Source: Diplolepis rosae
Lineage: Eukaryota; Arthropoda; Insecta; Hymenoptera; Diplolepididae
NCBI GenBank assembly: GCA_030998225.1
Contig: JAPYXD010000259.1
Coordinates: 2,852,001 to 2,916,000, forward strand
DNA: 64,000 bases
Direction of reading: 5' to 3'
This document shows, in pieces, positions 11,022 to 22,291 of the stretch (within the stretch, counting starts at the first letter, position 1; the number at the start of each line of letters is the position of its first letter). Made by a program: the position numbers and the translations under genes. The notes under the pieces were generated by a model. It was not told where the DNA came from. It was given only the letters and a program-made list of their open reading frames with translations, and made no database searches.

Positions 11022-12283
11022 CAAGGTGCGTTCCAAAATAAACGAGACTGAGCTAAAATAGAAACGACAAGAGCTTTGTTCTGATAAATTCGAGTTTATT
11101 TATTCAAAATAGTCCCCTCCGGCCTCGATACACTGTTTTGCGCGATCCAAAAGCTTTTCGAAAGAGTGTTTCAGGTCATTGACCGGAATGTCCTTCAGGA
11201 TGTCGGTACAAGCCTTTTGGATGGCCTCTACGGACGCAAAACGTTTTCCTTTATAAGGCGAATACGGTGAGTGATTGATGGTTAAAATGCGATTTCTGGT
11301 AAAAAAATCAGTCACAAGAGTGGATCGATGAGATGGTGCATTATCATGCAATAAGCGCCAGCTTCCTCCTTCGCGGTATCCAGGCCGAATTCGACGAATG
11401 CGATGCAACAAACGCTTCAAAACGCCAAGATAGAAAATTGCATTGACGGTTTGGCCCGTTGGCACGAACTCCTTGTGGACAATTCCCTTGGAATCGTAAA
11501 AACAAATGAGCATCGACTTGATTTTTGACTTCTCCAAACGCGATTTTTTGGGTGGTGGCTCGTCTGGGGCCTTCCATTCGGCACTTTGACGCTTGGTTTC
11601 GGGTTCATACTGGAAACACCACGTTTCATCACCAGTTACAATGTTGTAAAGGAAGTTCTCGTCTTTTCTCACCTCTTTAATGATGTCCGAATGTTGAATT
11701 CTGAGCAATTTTTGGTAATCAGTTAACTTGTGGGGAACAAAACGTGCACAGACCTTTCGTAAGCCCAAATGATCGGTTAAAATGCGATAAACCGATGTTT
11801 TGGAGATATTCAACTCCGATTCCATGAATTTCAAAGATGATTTCGTCTCATTTTTAATAAATTCACGCACAATTTCGATGGAGTTTTCGGTGATCACTGA
11901 TTTTGGGCAACCCGTATGTTCATCGTCATTTATGTCCTCACGACCATCTCTGAAACGTGTAAACCACTCATGAACTCTGGCACGAGATAGACAATCATCG
12001 CCATAAACTTTTTTCATCAATTCAAATGTTTCGGTAAACGTTTTACCTAATTTAAAACAAAATTTGATATTAGTTCTTTGTTCGAAACTCATTTTTGTAC
12101 CGACGACACAAACACACTGACACTTTAGACGCAATAACTTCACTTCCACTGAACCGAATGTCATGAAACAGTCACTGGAAGTCAGGGAGGCATATAACTT
12201 TCCAACGCACTACTTCATTCACAGATGGCGCCACCAAAAAAAATTTTATGACAAAAGTCTCGTTTATTTTGGAACGCACCTTG
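11022..12283 (-). mobile_element. Near full-length mariner element
   Basis: Inverted ends of about 28 bp begin CAAGGTGCGTTCCAAAATAA on both sides, flanked by TA (11020-11021 and 12284-12285). The 1262-bp length is typical for mariner. The transposase frame is open across the element but has lost part of its catalytic core. Confidence 0.95.
11100..12092 (-). pseudogene. mariner transposase, catalytic segment deleted
   Basis: An open frame starting at MSFEQRTNIKFCF (the upstream in-frame extension to 12164 looks like noise). It has the N-terminal helix-turn-helix pair, linker, and first and second catalytic Asp in VTGDETW and LLHDNAPSH. The motif normally reading YSPDLAPxD is interrupted: HSPYSP runs straight into YKGKRF, so about 17 residues including the third catalytic Asp are missing in frame. 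The C-terminus (KQCIEAGGDYFE) is complete. The deletion preserves the frame, so a stable but inactive protein with intact DNA-binding domains is conceivable. Confidence 0.9.
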
Positions 12284-12678
12284 TATATACTGCTTTTCAA
12301 CTAGCAAATTTTCCTCTTTTCTACCCCTTGAGGTAGAATTCCTATAAAAAACAGGAAAAATTCAGATATATTTTTCTCAGTGCGTGGAAAAGACTTTGAT
12401 TCAAATATGTTACATCCCCTTTTACTTATATTTTGACGTTCTTCTCAGGACTGACACCTATCTACATCTTTGTGGATTAGTCCCACCATCCATTTATTTT
12501 GAAAAATTTTAAACATTTTCGAAACGCGAGAAGTTAAGTTCACATAACATATTTTCTGTACGTTTCCCTTAGCATCCAGAGAAATCTATGAGATACAAAA
12601 TTATTCAAGTTGTAAAAATAAGTACTTAACTTCCTGTAAAAATTACTAACCTTTTTCCTGCGTGTGCAACTTATACAT

Positions 12679-13716
12679 CGATACTCACGTTCTAATATGT
12701 CGTATCCCACAAAATTTGAGAAATTGACTTTTTTTGAAAAATGGATTAATAATAATGTTTTACAGCTTATATTAAAATCTTGGGAGTCAAATTGTTCATT
12801 TAATATTTTTAAATAAATATTCTAATATGTCGTATCCCACATGCCGATTTTCACGAATTCTAATATGTCGTATCCCACATCCATTGGTTAAGTCAGCGCC
12901 AGCGATGTGACAGTCAATTTTTATTTTGTGATTAGTCTTAAGTTTATTTTAAGAAATTATTTAATAAAATGAGTAAGAAGGTAATTACAAATAATATTTT
13001 TACAACTCCAATTAAATCTAGAGCATCCACTGAAACCTTTGTTTGTAGATCGATTAAAAATAACTAAAAGTAAATGGCAACAATTACAGGCATTAAAAAA
13101 AGTGTTGCTGCACTGCTTCTATGATAATATAAAATATATTGGTGATACTGACTAAGAGTAAGAAACGAAGAGCTAATCAAGTTAATCTTGGTGTTAAAAG
13201 CAAAGTACTGCATACTAATAATAGATTTTTATAAAACCTGAAGATAATGATATGAATTTTAAAAAAAATTGTGATAATACCAGACGAAAGAGGCCAAGAA
13301 ATTTTCAACAATCTCAGCAAGAAAATTTACCTGAAGTAAAAAAAAAAATTAAGAGTAAAGATAGTAAAAATAAAATGTATCAATAATGTTATATTATAAT
13401 AATTATGAATTAAACAATACAAAATACGAGAGAAAAATGTTATGTATGGGATGAAACAATATTTAATTATAAAACGATTAAATCAATTTTATTTCTAAAA
13501 TACATTTTAATTTTTTCTTCTTGCGTAACCCACATAAATATCATAAAATTTATTTAAATAATTTTTTTTGCTTTAATTATTATTATTTATGCATTTTTAT
13601 GAACGTATAAAACAAAAATTTGTTTATATTTATTTATTTGTGCTAGCAAGACGTTTTTATCGTTTCCTGAAAAATTTTCCAAATGTGGGATACGACATAT
13701 TAGAACGTGGGTATCG
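12679..13716. mobile_element. DNA transposon remnant, CGATAC termini, 4-bp TSD
   Basis: Termini read CGATAC[T/C]CACGTTCTAATA and continue ATGTCGTATCCCAC on both sides, a nearly perfect inverted repeat of about 36 bp. ACAT flanks both ends and occurs once in empty copies B and C. The word TTCTAATATGTCGTATCCCA recurs inside at about 12820 and 12858, as subterminal copies. The interior (12968-13385) holds broken plus-strand coding-like sequence with basic runs but many stops. Superfamily undetermined; several DNA transposon groups make 4-bp duplications. Confidence 0.8.
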
Positions 13717-14321
13717 ACATACTGAAATACCTAACTCATCAATACTTTAATAGATTTCCTGAAGAGCTAGTGTTTTTCTTTTTTGTAGAGCTTTTGATTT
13801 CCAACTTAAAAGTCTCTACATATGCCACAGTAACGTGATATTAATTTTAAATTTAAACCTCATATTTATTATAAAAAACGATTTTGTGTCTAATTTTTAA
13901 ATTAAATAATAGATTAACAAGGCTACATAAAATTTAAATCGACATTTTTATATATTTTTAATTCTAAACACTTGTTGACTTTCAAATAGTACTAAAAAAT
14001 TATATTTTAAGTGTTTGAATTATTGGAAAAATTTTAAAAAATTCTTCAAATATTTATTTTGGGCAAATGTTTTTCAAAATATATTAAAAAGAAGTATAAT
14101 TTTTCAAAATTAATTATCTCCTAAATTATAATTTGGCGTCCCTTTTGTTCTTATTTTGCACGGATTCAGGGAAAACGTAACTTTACCGAGTCCAAAAGTT
14201 TGAAATTGATAAATGTATTATGAAATGTTTAAATTTCTGCGAATTCAGTAGAGACTTTAGTACAATCTACCGCTTTTTAATAAGCGTGAGACTTTAGTTG
14301 ATAATCATTGTCGAAATGCCT

Positions 14322-16855
14322 TGAAACATTTCGACCTTTACGATCTTTAATTTATCAATTTTCAAATATTTATAAACCTATTTTTCTTTTGATTTGGTCA
14401 AAGGTTTCGCTCTTAAATTTTGATTTTGGATTCCAAATCTGCAATTTTCAATTATATCGATTTTCTGAATTTTGGAAAGGCGATTTTGCCCTATTTTTTT
14501 TTTTTATTCTTTATTTAGTGAGTAAGAAAAACCGAAGAAACTCACGACGTTAATTTTTCCTTGTGAACAAAGCCAAAATGGACGAATTCTCGCAGCAGTA
14601 CCCGTGATATGGAATTTTTAGGAGTCTAAAAACCATAAAAGAAAACTTCAAATTAAGTTGTTGCAATTTCGCGCAATTGCGCCTTCAAATACACGTTTTA
14701 ATTTTGGGAATTCCCTTATCCTGAAAATAATACTTGGTTGACTTGCAGGCTCACTTCAACTTCAATTTCGTATATCTCTACATTTCTGTTTCCCACCCTG
14801 CGAAACTCCAAAAGACTAAATATCTATCTATCTACTCTCATTTATTTGAATCAAGGAAATCTTCCAATTTATGGCATCAGAATTCTGTCGTGGCAAAAAG
14901 CACTCAGGCTCACACTCACAGATTTTCTCATCATTTGCCTTTGAAGATACATTCAATTACTCGATAATAAAAGAAAACCTTCCCACAGCACGAAATAATT
15001 TCGCCCAGATTTGTTCTCCAACTCCCTAGAGGTAAGGAAAAGCGCTTCACTGGTGCCCTACGGGGCTACGGCACCAGATCCACAATGGAACTTACAAAAA
15101 AAAAATATATATATATATGGAGAGAGAACGTTGCCTCACAGGTAAAGTGCCCTGATGGGCTACGGCACCTGGACAACAATTAAATTTGAATAAAAAAAGA
15201 ATAAAAATAAAACATATCACCTCACAGGTAAAGCGCCCTAAGGGGCTACGGCACCTGATAGGCAATTGAAAATATATATATGTGTTTAAAAAAAAAACTC
15301 TAAAAAGGAGAGTGGTTTTCCCAATTTCTCACTGCTAGGTGAGTCAACGGGTACTTGCCACTCGAGAGTCCGAGAACAAACCCGTTTTTCCGAATAAAAG
15401 TAATCTTCTTCCTAAACACCGATACAAAGACTCAAAAAAAACTAACAACCCATAACAAAATTCATGCCCAAAACGCGCCCAAAATAATAAAAAAGAACAA
15501 AAGCCTGCAAATCCCTATCTGCACGGGGGGCAAGGAAAACATAAGCAACCAAATTCTCTAATAGTCAGGTGCGGTGATGCTAAAATGCACCACACCTAAC
15601 TATGAGCTTTGATTTTATGGATGTCCAAAATCGCCGCGAAAAGCGACAAGTCCTCACCTTTTGCAGGTGCGGAACCGGACTAAAATTTGAGGATCCGCAA
15701 CCAAGCACGTTAACTCGGTTTTCCACCTCTTTAATAATTCCCCCCCCTTAATTAATATGCGCGCGCCTCAATTAGCGACCGCGATCGAGTCCAATTAAAT
15801 CAATAAATTAAGAATTTCAAACACGGTCTTTTCCCCCTTTTCGCGATCGTTTTGAGGTTGGAAATCGGTATCAGGAGAAAGCTGATATTTTCGCGATTCT
15901 GACGATGTCTTTCAAATTTCAAAACGTTGGATATTTCGTCTCGTAGAGGTATTCAAAAATTGATATGCGTTGATAAGAGAAAGCATGCCACGCGACGACG
16001 AGGAGAAAGCCTTTCCCCCATCTCAACTCCCGCTTGGCGCGTGCTATTTGCGTAGGCGCGGGCTCCCATTGGACAACAGTGTGCGAAGGTTTGAAAGTTG
16101 TGAGAAGATTCAAAATCTTCTAAGGAAGATTGAAGAGATTATTATTACATACTGATAAATCTCAAAAATAAAAACGAGCATTTAAATAAAAGAAATGATC
16201 AGATGGTCACGCATTGTTCATTTGCAAATTTGGCATTTTGCTGATGATTTACCAGTCAAAATTATTTTCAGATAATCAATGCTAACCTTTTGTCATTTTC
16301 TGTTCAAATTATAACTATACTTATTTATTGTATTTAATATTAACCAAATTTACCACATGACAATAATTATCGTTATTTATAATATTTGATTATTTATAAT
16401 ATTTCATAAAGTAATGATAATTATGTTTATTTATAATTGTCGTATTTGTATAATTATTTATTTCTATTTATTAGCAATAATTAACAACCCATAAAAACTA
16501 ACAATAAAAAAAAATGTGAGCGAGGGACGCCCATCTAGCGATCATGCATTATGCTGCTTGACCTGGGTGATTGGTCGTGTGGGTGATTGGTCGTGTGGCA
16601 GCAACCACAGGTTAGTGTGGCGCTCGCTGGGAGTACGAACGAAAATGTGTGTGAAAACCAGACTACCTCGTTCTCGCCGCGTTCACTTCCGGTTTGGAAG
16701 TAAATCATTAATTGCTGCTCGAATACTGGATCATACCTCGCAATTCTTTTGTGCGAGTCTCGTGGGAATCTATTTGTTCCTAAAATAGCCTTAGTTTCGC
16801 GGATTTTACCCCCGTTTCGTTGCAAAAGGCGGATACTCGGGGCTGGGCCGTCTCA
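14322..16855. mobile_element. TG...CA element, probable solo LTR
   Basis: The 2534-bp insert starts TGAAACATTT, ends GCCGTCTCA, and is flanked by GCCT (14318-14321 and 16856-16859). Copies B and C of repeat X carry a single uninterrupted GCCT there. TG...CA ends with a 4-bp duplication and no coding sequence fit a solo LTR left by recombination, although the length is on the long side. No second copy in this window allows orientation. Confidence 0.65.
15052..15257. repeat. Three hairpin-forming repeats
   Basis: Three units spaced 85-89 bp apart carry GGTGCCCTACGGGGCTACGG, GTGCCCTGATGGGCTACGGC and GCGCCCTAAGGGGCTACGGC respectively. Each is bounded by GGT...ACC or CAGGT...ACCTG and can fold into a GC-rich stem in an otherwise AT-rich element. 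The stem sequence is conserved while the spacers diverge. Confidence 0.7.
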
Positions 16856-17472
16856 GCCTCTTAAATTAATAAAATAAGAAATTTTCTTCAAAATTTTAAT
16901 TTTAACAGACATTTCCGTAATATTCATCGATAAAACTGTTATTTAAAAAAAAATGCGTGAAATTGTACTCAAATATCTGTTAATTTTACAAAAATGTTAT
17001 GCTTTTACTACATTAACTCATGGACTCATTGAATGTGACAAATACTTTATCTCGGTAATTTATTCTTTTTGAAAGAACTTTTTAAGAAATTTTAGTATTG
17101 TTTCGTATGCATATTTAGATAAAGTGCACATATTTATTAAATATTTAAACCCTTTATTTACACTAATATATTGAAATCATCTTGTAAGTAAAAGTGATAC
17201 GTATATTAGAAATTTATTTCGAAGCATTTTATTCGAAAGGAATATTTTTCAACTTTACTTCATAACAGAGAAACATGGTGTAATTTCGTATGCAAATGTC
17301 AGCATGATTTCTTTTCAAAACAATGAAACATTTTATTCACAGTTGTAATTCAAAAATTACTTGTGATAAAAAATGTCACGTATTTTAAAAATTTAAAAAA
17401 ATATTTCGTTCTAATTCAATATTTTTCATTGTTGTTTTCTAACAAAGAAATATTATTGTGTAATTTTGTGAG

Positions 17473-17778
17473 CAGTAAATCTGGATAGTCAAATACAGTC
17501 TGATTTTCAACAAAGATAGCAATGGAAGGTTTCTTTGTGAAGCATTGAAGCATTGAAGTGTACACTTTTTATCTGCAAATAGAGTTAACAACCACTTTCG
17601 AGCTCATGTTTCCTAGATCAAAATTAATCAGTAACAACAGTGCGTTAAAATATAGACGAATAGTGAACAAGGTAAAATCGTCAATTTACATCGCGTCATC
17701 TCACTAATATTTCGCGTCACGTACCAAGGGCCTTCATTGCAAGAGGCGTTGATAATTGCCAATATTTTGGCAGCAAAA
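17473..17778 (+). promoter_or_regulatory. Upstream/promoter region of protease-like gene, copy A
   Basis: This region is nearly identical to 62723-63030 upstream of the second gene copy and recognisably related to 58551-58800. Conserved words include GCAAATAGAGTTAACAAC, AGTGCGTTAAAATATAGACG and CACGTACCAAGGGCC. Conservation immediately before the start codon points to the promoter and 5' untranslated region. No unambiguous TATA box is placed. Confidence 0.5.
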
Positions 17779-17836
17779 ATGAAGAGCTTTTATTTTGCAG
17801 TATTTCCTACGGTTCTAGCTGTATATTTATGCAAAG
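17779..17836 (+). CDS. Protease-like gene, exon 1 (signal peptide)
   Basis: ATG opens 19 codons plus one base, encoding MKSFYFAVFPTVLAVYLCK, a good secretion signal: a basic start, then a hydrophobic core. The exon ends AAAG before GTAATT, a plausible donor, leaving phase 1. The acceptor TTTTCCCTAAACAG at 21572-21585 restores the frame as Glu-Cys-Glu. The same exon is duplicated at 63031-63088 with a single Tyr-to-Phe change. Intron 1 (17837-21585) carries a TTAA element and a mariner with a nested MITE. Confidence 0.8.
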
Positions 17837-18449
17837 GTAATTAAATCCCTTTTTTAATTCGAAGTACTTCAGCATTTCAGTAGCGCTATTTCTTACGTGG
17901 CAAGAATGTTGATTTGCGTGACGCTGTTATCGTGATGTTTTGACATCGTTATCTCTTGTATGTAGTAATGATTTTTAGCCATTTTGTGTTCCTTTAGATA
18001 AATTAAATATATTCATCTAGCTATTGAGCAACTAGATCGAAAAACTCGCTGCGTTCTTGAGAACCCCTAAACGAGTTGTCCCTTCAGCCAATAATTTTAT
18101 AGGATTCTTTAGGGTGCATATTTTTCCCCCTACAATTTCTCTGCCCCATTTCTTAGTTTGATTTCATAAATATGAGTATTTTCTGATAATATTATCTGTG
18201 GCTGTGCTTTTTCCTATATTTTTTAAATTTAAGAAACTGGAGCAAGACTGGACAGGAACGAATGCCACTGTGTTACGGGTTTAATTAATAAAAACAATCT
18301 TACTATGTTAAGTGAATATATCGTAGTTTATTCACTCTATTCTTTATTCACTGTAGAGTAGTTCTAGAATCGTCTAGCACGTTAGCCTTGGCGTAACGTG
18401 TAACATGCAGCGTAAAAAAGCTGACGTGTATATTAGAGCGTTGACTTAA
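17837..18449 (+). other. Intron 1, unique proximal part
   Basis: No gene or repeat of its own is seen. The segment is almost identical to 63089-63700 in the second copy, which shows how recent the duplication is. Confidence 0.6.
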
Positions 18450-19719
18450 CCCATTAACGCCCAAAATCGCAGACTTTTTAACTTATTTTTGGTCCTTGTT
18501 GACAAAGCGAAAAAGGGAATATATTATGATCAAACCATGTATACATAATGTTTTTGGGTCTCCTCTTTCGATTTATGAAGTCAAAATTACATTACCGTGC
18601 ACTGGAAAACCAATATGGCAGATTTTATTTAAAAAAGTACCGAAAATTTGAAATTTTTTTTTTTATTCTTTCTTTTCAAATGGATAAAGCATATTGATCT
18701 ATTTCAAACTATTGACAAAGGTGGACAAAATAGTTGTAGTTTATGAAAAATATTTTTTGGTCCAGCTCCCTATGTATGATTGATTAATTATGTACAGACC
18801 TCTTCTAGTATATGTAATGACCTGATTAATAGCGGATTCAATATAGCGCTTGGAGAACTTGGGAAATACCGAGTTTTTCCAAGATTATCGTTGATGAAAA
18901 TTCTTGAACCTTTATTAAATTCAATTTTCCTATGTTTTTTGGCACATTATATGGCAGTCCGAATATTCAAGATTTAATAATATGCTAATGAAAAAAGTAT
19001 ATGTGGCTAAATGAAGTTGGATGACAGATTTAGTAAATGAGTAGATTGAATCAATATGATCTATTTTAGAGTGAATGCGTGGATCGAATCAATATGATCT
19101 ATTTTAAAAAATAAGAAAAATTCTTATTTTGATCGTAATAAATATCAATTCATTTGGTTAAAAAATGATATACTTTTTTTTTGTCACATCAGTCATACCA
19201 GTAGTGGAATTTTGAAGCGTGAAACTTCTGTATGAGATTGAATTCATTAAGTAGATTAAATAATCACTTTTGACCATTACGTTATGAAAACTAAGCCAAG
19301 TAGAAGTCGAATAACTTCATTTAGCCACATACATCAAGCGTTGGAGAATATGCAGATCGTGAAATATAAATTCAGAACTTTACGAATTTTTTCCGCTGAA
19401 TTAGCGATCTCAATCAAAAAATGTCTAGAGACAATTTTGACTACAAATTTTACATTAAATACGAAAATACTTTTTCCATTAGCATATTATAAAATCTTGA
19501 ATATTCGGACCGCCATATTGGATCCACCATTTTGGTACTTTTTTGAATAAAATCTGCCATATTGGTTTTCCAGTGCACGGTAATGTAATTTTGACTTCAT
19601 AAATCGAAAGAGGAGGCCAAAAAACATTATGTATACAAGGTTTGGTCATGATATATTCCCTTTTTCGCTTTGTGGGCCAAAAATGAGTTAAAAAGTCTGC
19701 GATTTTGGGCGTTAATGGG
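18450..19719. mobile_element. TTAA-flanked piggyBac-type MITE
   Basis: Flanked by TTAA (18446-18449 and 19720-19723). Ends read CCCATTAACGCCCAAAATCG and its complement, the CCC...GGG style typical of piggyBac. The inverted match continues for over 200 bp (18450-18650 against 19520-19719). The middle (18660-19480) has no transposase. A second copy starts at the same place in the second gene copy (63701), so the insertion predates the duplication. Confidence 0.9.
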
Positions 19720-19844
19720 TTAAAAGGAGGAATACGTGTGAATTGCAAAAATCGTTACTGAACTTCGTGCGTGGATTAAAAAAAATGCTTGAATTTTGCA
19801 AACTCTAAATTTGGTATAAATGTAGAATTTCATTACTAAAATCG

Positions 19845-21230
19845 TAGAATAATCTATGCCTTCCAAATAATACGGTTTTTCAAACCCTCAAAAATACTCT
19901 TCTGTTTCCAATTCATCTTCATCACTTTACTCAAAACGTCTACCACACAGCCATCTTTTGAGGTTTGGGAACAGATATTAGTTGCTGGGGGCAAGGTCTG
20001 GAGAATACAGTGAATGCGAAAGCGATTCGAAACCCAATTCATGCTCTTTTGCCTGTGAAATGTCCCATGTGTTGGTGCATTGTTATCACGGAAAAGGATT
20101 ATTTTATTTTTCGAATGTAGCTGTTTCTTCCTGATTTCGTCAACCAATCGATCCAATAATGCAGCATAACATGCTACCCTATTGAAAAACTTGACGTAAA
20201 AAATAACGTAAAAAATGACGTAAAAAGGACGTCAAAAATGGCGTAAAAAACGACGTCAAAAATGACATAAAAAACGACGTCAAAAATTACGTAAAAAACG
20301 AGGTCAAAAATTGGGACAGTTTTTTACGTCATTTTTGACGTCGTTTTTGACGTACTTTTTTGTCTTTAAGAAGCCTTACATTTCCTATTACATTTTTGTG
20401 ACTCCTTTACGAAATGCCCATTCCACTTTGAAATAAATTATTTTATTATACAATAGTTCTTTTACTGATAAGCATTTCTCAATTACGATACCCAATGAAC
20501 GACCGAATATAAATTGTTAAGGCTTCTTAAAGACAAAAAAGTACGTCAAAAACGACATAAAAAACGACGTCAAAAATTAAGTAAAAAACGATGTCAAAAA
20601 TTGGGTTAGTTTTTTACGTCATTTTTTACGTTATTTTTTACGACGTTTTTTACGTAATTTTTCGACTTTAAGAAGCTTTAACAATTTATATTCGGTCGTT
20701 CATTGGATATCGTAATTGAGAAATGCTTATCAGTAAAAGAACTATTTTATAATAAAATAATTTATTTCAAAGTGGAATGGGCATTTCGTAAAGGAGTTAC
20801 AAAAATGTAATAGGAAATATAAGGCTTCTTAAAGACAAAAAAGTACGTCAAAAACGACGTCAAAAATGACATAAAAAACGACTTAAAAAACTGTCCCAAT
20901 TTTTAACCTCGTTTTTTACGTGATTTTTGACGTCGTTTTTTACGTCATTTTTGACGTAATTTTTGACGTCGTTTTTTATGTCATTTTTTACGTCAAGCTT
21001 TTCAATAGGGTACAGTAATCGTCTTTCCTTTCGCAAGGTAGTTGATGAAGATTACTCTATATGCATCCCAAAAAACTAGCCATAACTTTCTCAGACGATT
21101 TTTGCGTTTTCGGACCCTTTGCTGCACTTTCACCAAGTATAACCTACTGTTATGACCCTTTACGCAATTCCGGAGTATAGTCTGAAACTTGAACTTTCCC
21201 AATAATTTTTCTTTGTATATAGAGTGACTA
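19845..21230 (-). pseudogene. mariner transposase pseudogene split by a MITE
   Basis: On the minus strand 21013-21202 encodes LWLVFWDAYRVIFINYLAKG followed by KTITVPY. The protein resumes at 20156 with DRLVDEIRKKQ and the catalytic-Asp motif FRDNNAPTHG, then degenerate C-terminal sequence to about 19854. The two halves are separated exactly by the 834-bp MITE at 20177-21010. The N-terminal helix-turn-helix part is not seen. It lies in intron 1 of the protease-like gene, antisense to it. Confidence 0.85.
20177..21010. mobile_element. TA-flanked foldback MITE with ACGT arrays, copy 1
   Basis: Ends are CCCTATTGAAAAACTTGACG and the complement CAATAGGG, flanked by TA (20175-20176, 21011-21012). 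Next to each end lie arrays alternating GACGTCAAAAA, TGACGTAAAAAA and similar words at about 11-12-bp spacing. Two further such arrays in the middle flank an inner inverted pair (about 20345-20540 and 20650-20835, containing AATGCTTATCAGTAAAAGAA and its complement). A second copy lies at 55655-56513. The TA target suggests mobilisation by a Tc1/mariner transposase. Confidence 0.9.
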
Positions 21231-21585
21231 ATTTTAATTTTTAATCATAATTATCTTGTTGGAAAAACAGGATATAGAGAAAAAAGCTTCATACAAAAGT
21301 TGTTATTTCGTAAGGAGCCCTAAGTCGGTGACATTGATCTTGACCTTGACCTCACCTTTGATGTCCAGGTGATTTGAGGGTCAACTTGTGTTTTCGATAG
21401 CATTTTTTTCTCAGTATACAAAGAAAAGGTTAGAGTTCAAAATTGAATGAAATAATTGCGTTTTCTTTTGTACAGACACTTGACTGTTTATTAATTTTAT
21501 CCTTTTGTTAAAATTGCAGAATTTAAAAAATGATGGCTACATCATTCAATTCGTCATTTAACTCTTTTGAATTTTCCCTAAACAG
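21231..21585 (+). other. Intron 1, distal part
   Basis: AT-rich intron sequence with a short direct repeat, CTTGACCTTGACCTCACC, near 21345. It ends in the pyrimidine-rich acceptor before exon 2. Nothing else recognised. Confidence 0.5.
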
Positions 21586-21773
21586 AATGTGAGTCAGCAC
21601 CAGGAAATAGTGAGGCGTCTTCAAGTAGCCAAACTGCGCTCAATGATATTGATACGGAAATGATCACGCACACAGGAGAAACAATGATAAAGAGCTTGGT
21701 TAGCTTACTTAAATTTAAGGCTGATGGTAGTTACACTTTGATGTGTAATGCGGCTTTGATCTCTAACCGTGGT
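21586..21773 (+). CDS. Protease-like gene, exon 2, 5' part
   Basis: Begins after TTCCCTAAACAG and reads in frame with exon 1. It encodes an acidic/Ser-rich N-terminal stretch and then the first half of an S1-like domain: VSLLKF, and CNAALISNRG, matching the usual CGGSLIS region. The usual R|IVGG activation cleavage site is not present; TGETMIKS lies in its place. The exon is cut after CGTGGT by the retrotransposon LTR and resumes at 28633. Reading through would add a spurious 54-residue tail from the LTR. Confidence 0.8.
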
Positions 21774-22259
21774 TGTTTTTTGCGTACCAATATCTTGGTA
21801 CTACCCTTTCGTTTTTATACGTTGGGGTCACTATTTCGCATAAATAAATCTAGTAACATGAATTATTATAAATTTATTGAATATAAGAACAATGTTTCTC
21901 GACGACGAATCGTGGTCAACTGGTTACAAGATTGAGATTACTAAAGCTAAATCAAGTGGGGATGGATGAAACAAAACTTTGACATTTCTTTCGGCACTCC
22001 TTTGTGCGGTACTACCGCGAACAGGAGACATTAAAAGTATATATTTACTATAACTAATCAGTTAGTCTGAAACATTAGAAGCGAGATTATAAATATAATT
22101 CGAGAGACTCACATAAACAAATGATAAACATACCACCAGCTATGTTATAACATACAAAGTAAGATTCATATAGATATTGGAAAACATAAAATATTTTTCA
22201 GAACATAAATTTATATAAATGGATATAATCATACATATGCCATACATTGATTCTTAACA
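21774..22259 (-). repeat. BEL/Pao 3' LTR
   Basis: 486 bp. In element orientation it begins TGTTAAGAATCAATG and ends GCAAAAAACA, giving the TG...CA form. It is preceded in element orientation by the purine tract at 22260-22272. It ends directly on the CGTGGT target duplication. Confidence 0.9.
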
Positions 22260-22291
22260 TACTCCCCCGTTGAGAGTCCCGCGATCAACCT

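Larger units (their letters stand above)
5462..12382. mobile_element. Composite block with CACTGAG inverted ends
   Basis: The left end CACTGAGAAAAATATATCT (5462-5480) is repeated as its exact complement at 12364-12382. The end sequence resembles CACTA-type termini. Inside lie simple AT-rich DNA, a tRNA-like fossil, a decayed LINE (7090-10920) and a mariner (11022-12283). If real, this is an old DNA transposon enlarged by nested insertions. A short internal CAGTG-ended segment (5462-5738) could instead be a separate MITE. No transposase for the outer element is seen. Confidence 0.45.
12420..17470 (+). repeat. Long repeat X, copy A
   Basis: Collinear with X copy B (59160-62760) and inverted copy C. 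It is interrupted by two elements, 12679-13716 and 14322-16855, whose empty sites are kept in both other copies. The 3' part (about 16990-17470) has diverged tandem units of about 190 bp, each with a CATTTTATTC word and a GTGTAATTT word. It lies immediately upstream of the protease-like gene. No coding sequence recognised. Confidence 0.75.

Noticed and set aside
21774..21935. Continuation of exon 2 reading frame into the LTR as a new C-terminus
   Set aside because: It is only the chance open frame of the LTR; the same frame occurs at the other LTR without the gene.
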